In this document: positions 46,186-55,782 of the stretch, in pieces
Position numbering within the stretch: the first letter of the stretch is position 1
How the letters are laid out: every line of letters starts with the position of its first letter
From: Burkholderia cepacia
GTDB taxonomy: Bacteria; Pseudomonadota; Gammaproteobacteria; Burkholderiales; Burkholderiaceae
Length of the DNA stretch: 64,000 bases
NCBI RefSeq assembly: GCF_029962485.1
Contig: NZ_CP073638.1
Coordinates: forward strand, 2,914,001 to 2,978,000
Reading direction: 5' to 3'
Notes under the pieces: model-generated
The model's database searches: none
What the model was told of the DNA's origin: nothing
Seen by the model: only the letters and a program-made list of their open reading frames with translations
Translations under genes and position numbers: made by a program

Positions 46186-48249
46186 ATGCGTTATCCCCAC
46201 CTGTTCAAACCCATGCAGCTGAACCAGCTGACGCTGCGTAACCGGATCGTCAGCACCGCGCATGCGGAGGTGTATGCCGAGCCGGGCGGCCTGCCGGGCG
46301 ACCGCTATATCCGCTACTACGAAGAAAAGGCCAAGGGCGGCGTGGGCCTCGCGATCTGCGGCGGGTCGAGCCCCGTGTCGATCGACAGCCCGCAGGGCTG
46401 GTGGAAATCGGTGAACCTGTCGACCGACAAGATCATCGATCCGCTCACGCGCCTCGCCGACACGATGCACAAGCACGGCGCGAAGATCATGATCCAGGCG
46501 ACGCACATGGGCCGTCGCTCGTCGTTCCACGGCGAGCACTGGCCGCACCTGATGTCGCCGTCGGGTGTGCGCGAACCCGTGCACCGCGGCAACGCGAAGA
46601 TCATCGAGATCGAGGAAATCCGCCGCATCATCGGCGATTTCGCGGCGGCCGCGAAGCGCGTGAAGGCAGCCGGCATGGACGGCATCGAAATCTCGGCCGC
46701 CCACCAGCACCTGATCGACCAGTTCTGGAGCAAGCGTTCGAATCACCGCACCGACGAATGGGGCGGCAGCCTGGAAAACCGCCTGCGCTTCGGTATCGAA
46801 GTGCTGACGGCCGTGCGCGAGGCGGTTGGCAAGGATTTCTGCGTCGGCCTGCGCATGTGCGGCGACGAATTCCACGAGGACGGCCTCGATCACGAAGCGC
46901 TGAAGGAAATCGCACAGGCGATGTCGGAGACGGGCCTGATCGACTACCTGAGCGTGGTCGGCTCGGGTGGCGACACGCACAACACGATCGCGAACTGCAT
47001 GCCGCCGATGGCATTGCCGCCGGAGCCGTTCGTGCACCTCGCGGCCGGCATCAAGTCGGTCGTGAAGATTCCGGTGATGCACGCGCAGAGCATCCGCGAT
47101 GCGGGCCAGGCCGAGCGCCTGCTCGCGACCGGCATGATCGACCTGGTCGGCATGACGCGCGCGCAGATCGCCGATCCGCACATGGTGATCAAGATCCGCG
47201 ACGGCCGCGAAGACGAAATCAAGCAGTGCGTCGGCGCGAACTACTGCATCGACCGCCAGTACAACGGCCTCGACGTGCTGTGCATCCAGAACGCGGCGAC
47301 GTCGCGTGAAGCGACGATGCCGCACATCATCGAGAAGTCGCGCGGCCCGAAGCGCAAGGTCGTGGTGGTCGGCGCGGGCCCGGCGGGGCTTGAAGCGGCG
47401 CGCGTCGCGAAGCTGCGCGGCCACGACGTCGTGCTGTTCGAGAAGAATGCGGAAGTGGGCGGGCAGGTGATGATCGCCGCCAAGGCGCCGCAGCGCGAAC
47501 AGATGTCGGGGATCATCCGCTGGTTCGACATGGAAACGAAGCGCCTCGGCGTCGACCGCCGTCTCGGCGTGGCCGCCGACGAGAAGATGATCATGGCCGA
47601 GAAGCCGGACATCGTCGTGCTCGCGACGGGCGGGTCGAGCTTCACGTGGCAGGTGCCGGGCTGGGGCGTGGCTGAAGGTCTGGCCGTCAGCTCGTGGGAC
47701 ATCCTGACCGGCAAGGTCGAGCCCAAGCAGAACGTGCTGCTGTTCGACGGCGTGAGCACGCATGCCGGTGCGGGCGTGGCCGACTTCATGGCGAGCCGCG
47801 GCTCGAAGGTCGAGGTCGTCACGCCGGACGTGAAGGTCGCCGACGATTGCGGCGGCACGACGTTTCCGATCTTCTATCGCCGCCTGTATGCGTTCGGCGT
47901 GATCCCGACACCGAACACGATGCTCGATCGCGTCTATCAGGAGGACGGCAAGATGATTGCCGTGCTGCGCAACGAGTACACGGAAGAACTGGAAGAGCGC
48001 GCGGTCGACCAGGTGGTGATCGAGAACGGTTCGTCGCCGAACGACGAGCTGTACTGGAAGCTCAAGCCGGAATCGGTGAACCGCGGCCAGATCGATCCGC
48101 ACACGCTGTTCGCGGCCGAGCCGCAACCGTGCCTGTCGGAAGAACTCGGCAACGGCCGTTTCCTGCTGTTCCGTGTCGGCGACTGCATTTCGATGCACAA
48201 CGTCCACGGTGCGATCTACGACTCGCTGCGTCTCGTGAAGGATTTCTAA
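46186..48249 (+). CDS. dgcA: Dimethylglycine demethylase subunit DgcA
   Basis: 687 residues. N-terminal old-yellow-enzyme TIM barrel (FKPMQLNQLTLRNRIVSTAH; GIEISAAHQHLIDQFWSKRSNHRTDEWGGSLENRLRFG), a Fe-S site, then a dinucleotide-binding half (KVVVVGAGPAGLEAARVAKLRG). It oxidatively demethylates dimethylglycine to sarcosine plus formaldehyde and passes electrons to DgcB and ETF. The cluster motif reads C348-VGA-NY-C354 ... C366; trimethylamine-dehydrogenase relatives have a Cys where this has Ala351. Directly followed by dgcB (3 bases). Confidence 0.93.
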   Translation: MRYPHLFKPMQLNQLTLRNRIVSTAHAEVYAEPGGLPGDRYIRYYEEKAKGGVGLAICGGSSPVSIDSPQGWWKSVNLSTDKIIDPLTRLADTMHKHGAKIMIQATHMGRRSSFHGEHWPHLMSPSGVREPVHRGNAKIIEIEEIRRIIGDFAAAAKRVKAAGMDGIEISAAHQHLIDQFWSKRSNHRTDEWGGSLENRLRFGIEVLTAVREAVGKDFCVGLRMCGDEFHEDGLDHEALKEIAQAMSETGLIDYLSVVGSGGDTHNTIANCMPPMALPPEPFVHLAAGIKSVVKIPVMHAQSIRDAGQAERLLATGMIDLVGMTRAQIADPHMVIKIRDGREDEIKQCVGANYCIDRQYNGLDVLCIQNAATSREATMPHIIEKSRGPKRKVVVVGAGPAGLEAARVAKLRGHDVVLFEKNAEVGGQVMIAAKAPQREQMSGIIRWFDMETKRLGVDRRLGVAADEKMIMAEKPDIVVLATGGSSFTWQVPGWGVAEGLAVSSWDILTGKVEPKQNVLLFDGVSTHAGAGVADFMASRGSKVEVVTPDVKVADDCGGTTFPIFYRRLYAFGVIPTPNTMLDRVYQEDGKMIAVLRNEYTEELEERAVDQVVIENGSSPNDELYWKLKPESVNRGQIDPHTLFAAEPQPCLSEELGNGRFLLFRVGDCISMHNVHGAIYDSLRLVKDF

Positions 48250-48252
48250 ACG

Positions 48253-50178
48253 ATGAACCCGTCCTTCCTCATTACCGCCCTGTTGTGGCTGTCGGTGGCG
48301 GGGCTCGCGTTCGCGGTCGCGAAGCGCTCGTCCTACTGGCGGCTCGGCCGCGCCACGGCGCCCGGCTCGTTCGGCGTCGCGAACCTGTTCGCGATCCCGA
48401 AGCGCTATTTCGTCGACCTGCACCACGTGGTCGCCCGCGATCCGTACATCGCGAAGACGCACGTGGCGACGGCCGGCGGCGCGATCGGCGCGCTTGCGCT
48501 GGTGTTCATCAACTATGGCCTCGCGATCTACTCGCCGTGGCTCGACAAGCTGATCTTCCTCGCGGCGCTCGCGATGCTGGTCGGCGCGGTGTTCGTGTGG
48601 CGCCGGCGCGCGGCGAAGGACGTGCCCGCACGGTTGTCGAAAGGCCCGTGGAATACGCTGCCCTGGCTGCTCGGCTCGTTCGCGCTCGGCCTCGTGCTGT
48701 TCATGCTGGTGCCGACCGGCGCGATGTCGGGTGCGTTCGCGGTGCTCTGCGCAGTGCTGATCGGCGTCGGCGCGTTCACGATGACGGTCGGCGCCGCGAA
48801 GGGCGGCCCGATGAAGCATGCGATCGCCGGCCTGCTGCACCTTGCATTCCACCCGCGCCAGGAACGGTTTGCCGCCACGCGTGAATCGTTCACGGGCAAC
48901 GGCACGGCCACGCCGCCGACCGCACTGAAGCTGCCGGACATCGAGCATCAGGAATACGGTGTCGAGAAGCCGGTCGAATTCCGCTGGAACCAGCTGCTGA
49001 GTTTCGACGCCTGCGTGCAGTGCGGCAAGTGCGAAGCCGCGTGCCCCGCGTTTGCGTCGGGCCAGCCGCTGAACCCGAAGAAGCTGATCCAGGATCTTGT
49101 CGTCGGCATGGCCGGCGGCACCGATGCGGCTTACGCGGGCAGCCCGTCGCCGGGCCTCGCGGTCGGCCAGCATCGCGGTGAGCCGAACGGCCCGATCGTG
49201 TCGGGCCTGATCGAGGAGCAGACACTGTGGTCGTGCACGACCTGCCGCGCTTGCGTGCAAGAATGCCCGATGCTGATTGAACACGTCGACGCGATCGTCG
49301 ACATGCGCCGCAACCGCACGCTCGTGCACGGCACGGTGCCGGGCAAGGGCCAGGAAGTGCTCGCGAACCTGCGCGAGACGGGCACGATGGGTGGCTACGA
49401 CACCGCCGCGCGCTACGACTGGTCGGTCGACCTGAGCGCGCCCGTCGCACAGCCGGGCAAGCCGGTCGACGTGCTGTTCGTCGCGGGTGAGGGTGCATTC
49501 GACATGCGCTACCAGCGCACGCTGCGCGCGTTCGTGAAGGTGCTGAACAAGGCGGGTGTCGACTACGCGGTGCTCGGCTCGACCGAGACCGATACGGGCG
49601 ACGTCGCACGTCGGCTCGGCGACGAAGCGACGTTCCAGCAGATGGCGAAGCGCCTGATCGGCACGCTCGGCACGCTGTCGTACAAGCAGATCGTGACGGC
49701 CGACCCGCACGTGATGCACAGCCTGCGCAACGAATACCGCGCGCTCGGGCTGCGCGTGACGGTCAAGCACCACACGTCCTATCTCGCCGAACTCGCCGAC
49801 AGCGGCAAGATCGCACCGAAGGCCATCGAGGCGCTGCAGGAAAAGCGCACGACGTACCACGATCCGTGCTACCTCGGCCGCTACAACGGCGAGACGGAAG
49901 CGCCGCGCAAGCTGCTGAAGACGATCGGCATCCAGGTCGTCGAGATGGAGCGCAACGGCATGCGTGGCCGCTGCTGCGGCGGTGGCGGCGGTGCGCCGCT
50001 GACCGACATCCCCGGCAAGCAGCGCATTCCCGACATCCGCATCGCCGACGCACGCACGATCGGCGCGGACGTGGTCGCGGTTGCCTGCCCGAACTGCACG
50101 GCCATGCTCGAAGGCGTCGTGGGCCCGCGCCCCGACGTGCTCGACGTCGCCGAACTCGTCGCCGCCTCGCTGGAGTGA
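48253..50178 (+). CDS. dgcB: Dimethylglycine demethylase subunit DgcB, membrane Fe-S protein
   Basis: 641 residues. The N-terminal third has about four membrane helices. Two 4Fe-4S ferredoxin motifs follow (CVQCGKCEAACPAF at about 253-266; CTTCRACVQECPM at about 330-342), then CCG/heterodisulfide-reductase domains (YHDPCYLGRYNGETEAPR; MRGRCCGGGGGAPLTD). This is the electron-transfer subunit that links DgcA and ETF to the quinone pool. 3 bases after dgcA, 4 bases before etfA. Confidence 0.92.
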   Translation: MNPSFLITALLWLSVAGLAFAVAKRSSYWRLGRATAPGSFGVANLFAIPKRYFVDLHHVVARDPYIAKTHVATAGGAIGALALVFINYGLAIYSPWLDKLIFLAALAMLVGAVFVWRRRAAKDVPARLSKGPWNTLPWLLGSFALGLVLFMLVPTGAMSGAFAVLCAVLIGVGAFTMTVGAAKGGPMKHAIAGLLHLAFHPRQERFAATRESFTGNGTATPPTALKLPDIEHQEYGVEKPVEFRWNQLLSFDACVQCGKCEAACPAFASGQPLNPKKLIQDLVVGMAGGTDAAYAGSPSPGLAVGQHRGEPNGPIVSGLIEEQTLWSCTTCRACVQECPMLIEHVDAIVDMRRNRTLVHGTVPGKGQEVLANLRETGTMGGYDTAARYDWSVDLSAPVAQPGKPVDVLFVAGEGAFDMRYQRTLRAFVKVLNKAGVDYAVLGSTETDTGDVARRLGDEATFQQMAKRLIGTLGTLSYKQIVTADPHVMHSLRNEYRALGLRVTVKHHTSYLAELADSGKIAPKAIEALQEKRTTYHDPCYLGRYNGETEAPRKLLKTIGIQVVEMERNGMRGRCCGGGGGAPLTDIPGKQRIPDIRIADARTIGADVVAVACPNCTAMLEGVVGPRPDVLDVAELVAASLE

Positions 50179-50182
50179 ATCG

Positions 50183-51352
50183 ATGAACACGATCAAACGA
50201 ATCGATCCGCGCCGGCCGTTCATCATCACGGCCGCCGGCCTGAAGCGCATCACGCTCGGCGAGGAAGGCAGCGCCGATGCGAACGCCGCGTACGGGGCCG
50301 CTCACGGCCATGGCGCAGCGGCCGCGAAGCCGCGCCGCGCGCTGCAGGATCCGAAGCACGTGATGCTGGTGGTCGCGCACGGCGAACGCGGCGCGCTCGA
50401 CGACCATTCGCGGCAGGCGATCGCCGCTGCCGCCGTGCTCGCCGACGCGCAAACCGAAGTCGCGCTGCTCGCGTTCGGCGAGTTGAAGGATGACGTAGCC
50501 GAACTCGGCGTCGACAAGCTGCTCGAGTTGACCGGCTTCGATCGCCGCACGTTCGATCCCGAAAGCGAACTGCAAGCATTGCAGGCCTGTGTGGCCGCGC
50601 TCGCACCGAAACACGTGTTCGTACCCGACAACGCAACGGGTGACGGCGATCTTGGCCGGCGTTACGCGGCAGCCGCCGGCGCGAGCGTCGCGACCCACGT
50701 CGTCGAGATCGACGCGAAGCACGTCGGTGCGTATGCGCAGGCCGGGCGCGCGTTTGCCACGCGCGCGCTGCCCGACGTGATCCTGCTCGCGCAGAACGCG
50801 GTCGACGCGAAGCTGCCGTTTGTCGGCGCGGGCGAACGCCTGGCCGCGGATTTCATCCGCCCGGCCCATGACGCCACGCAGCCGTACCGCGATCTCGGCC
50901 TCGACGAAATCGATGCGGCGCAGGTCGCGCTCGAGGAAGCCGATTTCATCGTGTCGGCCGGCAACGGCGTGTCCGACATCGGCGCGTTCGAGCAGCTGGC
51001 CGGTGCATTCGGCGCCGCGATCGGCGCGAGCCGCGTCGCGGTCGACAACGGCCACTTCACGCGCGACAAGCAGGTCGGAGCGACCGGCAAGACGGTCGAG
51101 GCAAGCGTGTACATCGCGTTCGGCATCTCGGGCGCGGTGCAGCACTTGCAGGGGATCAAGGACTGCCGCCACGTGATCGCGGTGAACCTCGACGGCAGCG
51201 CGCCGATCGCGAAGCGCGCGAACCTGACGGTGGTGGGCGACGCGCAGGCGACGATCGCCGCGTTGATCGAACAGGTGCAGGCCGCGCGTGCCGCGCGCGG
51301 CGAATCGCCGGCCGCGGTCGGCACCCGTGAACCGGAAGGAGTTGCCGCATGA
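50183..51352 (+). CDS. etfA: Electron transfer flavoprotein alpha subunit
   Basis: 389 residues from MNTIKRIDPRR. The C-terminal FAD domain is canonical: SRVAVDNGHFTRDKQVGATGKTV, SVYIAFGISGAVQHLQGIKDC, VIAVNLDGSAPI. An N-terminal extension of about 40-50 residues (Ala/His-rich, AAYGAAHGHGAAAAKPRRAL) precedes the ETF fold, as in the betaine-cluster paralogues. Overlaps etfB by 4 bases. Dedicated ETF for the dimethylglycine step. Confidence 0.92.
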   Translation: MNTIKRIDPRRPFIITAAGLKRITLGEEGSADANAAYGAAHGHGAAAAKPRRALQDPKHVMLVVAHGERGALDDHSRQAIAAAAVLADAQTEVALLAFGELKDDVAELGVDKLLELTGFDRRTFDPESELQALQACVAALAPKHVFVPDNATGDGDLGRRYAAAAGASVATHVVEIDAKHVGAYAQAGRAFATRALPDVILLAQNAVDAKLPFVGAGERLAADFIRPAHDATQPYRDLGLDEIDAAQVALEEADFIVSAGNGVSDIGAFEQLAGAFGAAIGASRVAVDNGHFTRDKQVGATGKTVEASVYIAFGISGAVQHLQGIKDCRHVIAVNLDGSAPIAKRANLTVVGDAQATIAALIEQVQAARAARGESPAAVGTREPEGVAA

Positions 51353-52134
51353 ACGCCCCCCGTCCCTTGCAACGCATCGCGGTGCTCGTGTCCATTGGCC
51401 GGCACCCGGTCAGCGGCGTCGCGCGCTACAGCCGCAACGATGCGGCCGCACTTGAAACCGGCCGCCAGCTCGCCGAGCAGCATCGCGCGAAGCTAGACGT
51501 GATCCATGCAGGCGACCCCGCGAACGGGGCGCTTGCCGAATACCTCGCGCTCGGCGCGCGGGAGGTCGAGGTGCTGGCCTGTCGCGACGGCGACGATGCC
51601 GTGCACGCGCTCGCCGCGCGCATCGAAGACTACGACCTCGTGCTGACCGGCACGCGCGCCGAGGGTGCGTACGACACCGGCATGCTGCCGTACCGCATCG
51701 CCGCGACGCTCGGTTATCCGCTGGTCGGCTCGGCCGTCGACGTGACGGTCGAAGGCGGTCGCGCGGCCGTCCGGCAATTTTTGCCGAAAGGGTTGCGGCG
51801 GCGCGTCGATGCCGCGCTGCCGGCCGTGATTGCCGTCCATCCGCTCGCCAATGCCGAGCCGCGCTACGCGTACGCGCGGCTGCGCGCGGGCGCGATCCGG
51901 CCGGCGCTCGCGGCGCCCGGCGCGAACGCCGACGCGGCCGCGTGGACGGTCGGTCCGGTCGAGCGTAAACCCGTAAAACTGGTCGCCGCCGAGAAGCGCT
52001 CCGGGCATGCCCGGATGCTGTCCGCGACGACGACGGAAAGCCGCGGCGGCAACGTCGTAAATGAAGGGAGTTCGGTCGAAAAAGCACAAGTGATCCTCGC
52101 GTATTTGCGCGAGCATCAGCTCATCGACTACTGA
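51349..52134 (+). CDS. etfB: Electron transfer flavoprotein beta subunit
   Basis: 261 residues. ETF-beta fold with IAVLVSIGRHPVSGVARYSRNDAAALETGRQLAE, YDLVLTGTRAEGAYDTGMLPYRIAATLGYPLVGSAVDV and LPAVIAVHPLANAEPRYAY. It partners with the alpha subunit (ATGA overlap). It diverges from housekeeping ETF-beta in the AMP-binding region, as the betaine-associated pair usually does. Confidence 0.88.
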   Translation: MNAPRPLQRIAVLVSIGRHPVSGVARYSRNDAAALETGRQLAEQHRAKLDVIHAGDPANGALAEYLALGAREVEVLACRDGDDAVHALAARIEDYDLVLTGTRAEGAYDTGMLPYRIAATLGYPLVGSAVDVTVEGGRAAVRQFLPKGLRRRVDAALPAVIAVHPLANAEPRYAYARLRAGAIRPALAAPGANADAAAWTVGPVERKPVKLVAAEKRSGHARMLSATTTESRGGNVVNEGSSVEKAQVILAYLREHQLIDY

Positions 52135-52186
52135 TTTTGATGCCTGTCGGCAAGAACCCAGGGATGCAAGGAATCCGGAGCAAACG

Positions 52187-53428
52187 ATGAAAGTATCGGC
52201 AGACATTCGTGCATTGATCGAGCGGCGCAAGGAAGGGCACAGCCTCGACGCACCGTTCTACACGAGCGAGGACATCTTCGCGCTCGACATGGAGGCGATT
52301 TTCCGCCAGCACTGGATCCAGGTGGCAATCGAGCCGGATATTCCGGAACCGGGCGACTACGTGACCGTGGAACTGGGGAGCGATTCGATCCTGATCGTGC
52401 GCGACGACGACATGGCGATCCGCGCGTTCCACAACGTGTGCCGTCACCGCGGCGCGCGCCTGTGCAACGAGGACAAGGGCTCGGTCGGCAACATCGTGTG
52501 TCCGTACCACAGCTGGACCTACAACCTGACCGGCCAGCTGATGTTCGCCGAGCACATGGGCGAGAAGTTCGACCGCTGCAAGCACAGCCTGAAGTCGGTG
52601 CACGTCGAGAACCTCGCGGGCCTGATCTTCATCTGCCTCGCCGACGAGCCGCCGGTCGACTTCGCGCAGATGCGCGCCGAGATGGAGCCGTACCTGCTGC
52701 CGCACGACCTGCCGAGCACGAAGATCGCCGCGCAGATCGACATCATCGAGGAAGGCAACTGGAAGCTCACGATGGAGAACAACCGCGAGTGCTATCACTG
52801 CGTCGCGAACCATCCGGAGCTGACGATCTCGTTGTACGAATACGGCTTCGGCTACCAGCGTTCCGACGCGAACGCCGAAGGCATGGACGCATTTGCAGAA
52901 ACGTGCGTGCGCCGCGGCAAGGAGTGGGCCGAGATGGGCCTGCCGTCCGCGGAAATCGAAAAGCTGCTCGACGTGACGGGTTTCCGCACGCAGCGCCTGC
53001 CGCTCGATCGCAGCGGCGAATCGCAGACGCTCGATGCGAAGGTCGCGTCGAAGAAATTGCTCGGCGGCTTCGAAAAGGCCGACCTCGGCGGTCTGTCGTT
53101 CTGGACTCAGCCGAACTCGTGGCACCACTTCATGAGCGATCACATCGTGACGTTCTCGGTGATCCCGCTGTCGGCCGGCAAGACGCTCGTGCGCACGAAG
53201 TGGCTCGTGCACAAGGATGCGAAGGAAGGCATCGATTACGACGTGAAGAACCTCACGGCCGTGTGGAACGCGACCAACGACCAGGATCGCGCGCTCGTCG
53301 AGTTCTCGCAGCGCGGCGCGACCAGCAGTGCGTATGAGCCGGGCCCGTATTCGCCGTTCACGGAAGGTCTCGTTGAAAAATTCTCGGCCTGGTACATCGG
53401 CCGGCTCGCCGAAAAAACCGGCGAATAG
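52187..53428 (+). CDS. gbcA: Glycine betaine monooxygenase, oxygenase subunit
   Basis: Demethylates glycine betaine to dimethylglycine with release of formaldehyde. 413 residues. Rieske 2Fe-2S ligands NVCRHRGARLCNE and VCPYHSWTYNLTG (about 85-115). The mononuclear-iron site is in WKLTMENNRECYHCVANHPEL (the two His and a later Asp/Glu). The aromatic FWTQPNSWHHFMSDH segment follows. Length normal. 52 bases after etfB; paired with gbcB. Confidence 0.95.
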   Translation: MKVSADIRALIERRKEGHSLDAPFYTSEDIFALDMEAIFRQHWIQVAIEPDIPEPGDYVTVELGSDSILIVRDDDMAIRAFHNVCRHRGARLCNEDKGSVGNIVCPYHSWTYNLTGQLMFAEHMGEKFDRCKHSLKSVHVENLAGLIFICLADEPPVDFAQMRAEMEPYLLPHDLPSTKIAAQIDIIEEGNWKLTMENNRECYHCVANHPELTISLYEYGFGYQRSDANAEGMDAFAETCVRRGKEWAEMGLPSAEIEKLLDVTGFRTQRLPLDRSGESQTLDAKVASKKLLGGFEKADLGGLSFWTQPNSWHHFMSDHIVTFSVIPLSAGKTLVRTKWLVHKDAKEGIDYDVKNLTAVWNATNDQDRALVEFSQRGATSSAYEPGPYSPFTEGLVEKFSAWYIGRLAEKTGE

Positions 53429-53457
53429 TACTTAGCAGTGTACAAGCGGAGTCAGAC

Positions 53458-54606
53458 ATGATGCGAGATGCGGCCAACTTCGAGCCGACGGACAGCCGGG
53501 TTACACGCCCGGCGTTCTGGAACGCCCTTCCCGAGCGCTGGACGAGCGACGTCGAGGAAACGCTGGTGTGCTGCCAGGTGCGGCAGGAAACGCACGACGT
53601 GAAGAGTTTCTTCTTCCGTTCGCCGCAGGGCCGCTCGTTCTCGTTCGAGCCCGGGCAGTTCCTCACGCTCGAGCTCGACATCGACGGCGAAACGATCAAC
53701 CGCTGCTACACGATCTCGTCGTCGCCGGCGCGGCCGCACACGGTGTCGATCACGGTGAAGCGCGTGCCGGGCGGCAAGGTGTCGAACTGGCTGCACGACA
53801 ACCTGCAGCCGGGTGCCCCGGTGCGCGTGCTCGGCCCGGCCGGCGAGTTCACGTGCGCACGTCATCCGGCGCGCAAGTACCTGTTCCTGTCGGCCGGCTC
53901 GGGCGTCACGCCGCTGATGTCGATGAGCCGCGCGCACCATGATCTCGCGGAAGATCGCGACATCCTGTTCGTGCACAGCGCGCGCACGCCGGACGACATC
54001 ATCTTCGCGCGCGAGCTCGACCTGATCGCGTCGAATCATACGAACTTTCGCACGTCGTTCGTCGTCGAGCGCCTGGGCGCGCGCACGAACTGGCCGGGCG
54101 TCACGGGCTTCCTGACACTGCCGCTGCTGAAGCTGATCGCACCGGATTTCATGGAGCGCGAGATTTTCACGTGCGGCCCCGCGCCGTACATGAAGGCCGT
54201 GCGCGACCTGCTCGACGAAGCCGGCTTCGATCGCCAGCAGTATCACGAGGAGAGCTTCTCGTTCGAGACGCTCGCGCAGACCGCAAGCGACGAGCTGCTC
54301 GCCGATCTCGCGCCGCCGGCCGAAGGCGGCGACGCGGACACGAAGCAGTACACGGTCAGCTTCGCGAAGAGCAATCGCGAGATTGCGTGTGGTTCGGAGC
54401 AGCACGTACTCGATGCGGCGCGCCAGTCGGGCGTGCGGCTGCCGGCGTCGTGCACGCAGGGCATGTGCGGCACCTGCAAGGTGAAGCTCGTGTCGGGGCA
54501 AGTCGAAATGAAGCACAACGGCGGCATCCGCCAGCGCGAGATCGACCAGGGGATGGTGCTGCTGTGCTGCAGCAAGCCGCTGTCGGATCTCGTGATCGAC
54601 AAGTAG
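53458..54606 (+). CDS. gbcB: Glycine betaine monooxygenase, reductase subunit
   Basis: 382 residues: ferredoxin-NADP-reductase-type FAD domain (INRCYTISSSPARPHTVSITVKRVPGG), NAD(P)-binding domain (YLFLSAGSGVTPLMSMSRAH; EIFTCGPAPYMKAVRDLLDEAG) and a C-terminal plant-type 2Fe-2S ferredoxin (SGVRLPASCTQGMCGTCKVKLV ... LLCC). It supplies electrons to GbcA. 29 bases after gbcA. Confidence 0.95.
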   Translation: MMRDAANFEPTDSRVTRPAFWNALPERWTSDVEETLVCCQVRQETHDVKSFFFRSPQGRSFSFEPGQFLTLELDIDGETINRCYTISSSPARPHTVSITVKRVPGGKVSNWLHDNLQPGAPVRVLGPAGEFTCARHPARKYLFLSAGSGVTPLMSMSRAHHDLAEDRDILFVHSARTPDDIIFARELDLIASNHTNFRTSFVVERLGARTNWPGVTGFLTLPLLKLIAPDFMEREIFTCGPAPYMKAVRDLLDEAGFDRQQYHEESFSFETLAQTASDELLADLAPPAEGGDADTKQYTVSFAKSNREIACGSEQHVLDAARQSGVRLPASCTQGMCGTCKVKLVSGQVEMKHNGGIRQREIDQGMVLLCCSKPLSDLVIDK

Positions 54607-54624
54607 TCGAAGCCCGCCATCGGC

Positions 54625-54649
54625 TGTCCGGGTGCGTCGCACCCGGACA
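54625..54649. repeat. Perfect 12-bp palindrome after gbcB
   Basis: tgtccgggtgcg, centre t, cgcacccggaca: perfect arms 54625-54636 and 54638-54649, 19 bases after the gbcB stop. No T run. It may be a transcript-end stabiliser, a partial terminator or a repeat element. Confidence 0.6.
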
Positions 54650-54740
54650 AGCATCCGTCGGAAAACAACGATACCGCGGATTTGTGGTTGAAGAACCTAG
54701 AGAGACAACGCGCACGGTGCGCATATCAAGGAGATCGACC

Positions 54741-55604
54741 ATGAAGCTGTTCGGAAAACTGATGTGGACCGGCGCACTGTCGGCGATGGTGGCACTGAGC
54801 GCATCGGCGCTCGCCGATACGAAGCCGACGCTGAAGATCGGTTACGTCGAAGGCTGGGACGACAGCGTTGCGACCTCGAACGTCGCGGCGCGCGTGATCG
54901 AGAAGAAGCTCGGTTACCAGGTCCAGCTCGTGCCGGTCGCCGCCGGGATCATGTGGCAGGGCGTCGCGCGTGGCGATCTCGATGCGACGCTGTCCGCGTG
55001 GTTGCCGGTCACGCACGGCTCGTACTGGGATGAATACAAGGCCAAGGTCGTCGACCTCGGCGCGAACTTCCCCGATGCCAAGATCGGCCTGATCGTGCCC
55101 GCATACGTGAAGGCGAAGAGCATCGACGACCTGAACGCGGAGAAGGGCAGCTTCGGTGGCCGGATCGTCGGTATCGACGCAGGTGCGGGCGTGATGCGCA
55201 AGACCGACGACGCGATCAAGAGCTACGGGCTGAGCTACACGCTGATGCCGAGTTCGGGCAGCGCGATGACGGCCGAGCTGTCGCGTTCGGTCAATGCGAA
55301 CAAGCCGGTGATCGTGACGGGCTGGGCGCCGCACTGGATGTTCGCGAAGTGGAAGCTGCGCTTCCTCGAGGATCCGAAGAAGGTGTTCGGCGGCGCGGAA
55401 CACGTCGACAGCGTCGTGAATCCGGGGCTCGAAACGAAGGCCAAGCCGGTTGTCGCGTTCCTGAAAAAATTCCAGTGGAAGCCGGGTGAAATCGACAGCG
55501 TGATGCTCGCGATCCAGAACGGCTCGAAGCCGGAAGCGGCCGCCGACGCGTGGATTGCGGCGCATTCGGACCGCGTGAATTCGTGGACGGAAGGCGCGCA
55601 GTAA
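54741..55604 (+). CDS. Glycine betaine/carnitine-type ABC binding protein
   Basis: 287 residues, signal peptide ending ASALA (about 25). It is an OpuAC-type periplasmic binding protein: LKIGYVEGWDDSVATSNVAARVIEKKLGY, MWQGVARGDLDATLSAWLPVTHGSYW, VTGWAPHWMFAKWKLRFLEDP, with Trp residues for the cation-pi cage of quaternary amines. Orphan in the sense that no permease/ATPase is next to it, like the CaiX/BetX/CbcX proteins of Pseudomonas that share one CbcWV core. An inverted gcgcac-g-gtgcgc (54710-54722) lies just before its aaggag. Confidence 0.9.
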   Translation: MKLFGKLMWTGALSAMVALSASALADTKPTLKIGYVEGWDDSVATSNVAARVIEKKLGYQVQLVPVAAGIMWQGVARGDLDATLSAWLPVTHGSYWDEYKAKVVDLGANFPDAKIGLIVPAYVKAKSIDDLNAEKGSFGGRIVGIDAGAGVMRKTDDAIKSYGLSYTLMPSSGSAMTAELSRSVNANKPVIVTGWAPHWMFAKWKLRFLEDPKKVFGGAEHVDSVVNPGLETKAKPVVAFLKKFQWKPGEIDSVMLAIQNGSKPEAAADAWIAAHSDRVNSWTEGAQ

Positions 55605-55782
55605 GTACCAGACGATACGTCATACGAACCATTAAAGAGACACGCCGGGAGTGGTACGCAGGAATCCGAAATAATCGTGATGCAATGCGGCCACTTCCAG
55701 GAATTGTTTTTCTGATTCTGCAAAAAAGCGCGTAAGTTGTTACACTAGCGCCCTTGTGCGGAGTCATCACAGGAGGAATTGG

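Noticed and set aside
46075..50253. Open frame of 1392 codons on the minus strand opposite dgcA-dgcB
   Set aside because: Composition-driven shadow: Arg/His/Asp-rich with no domains, antisense to well-recognised dgcA and dgcB.
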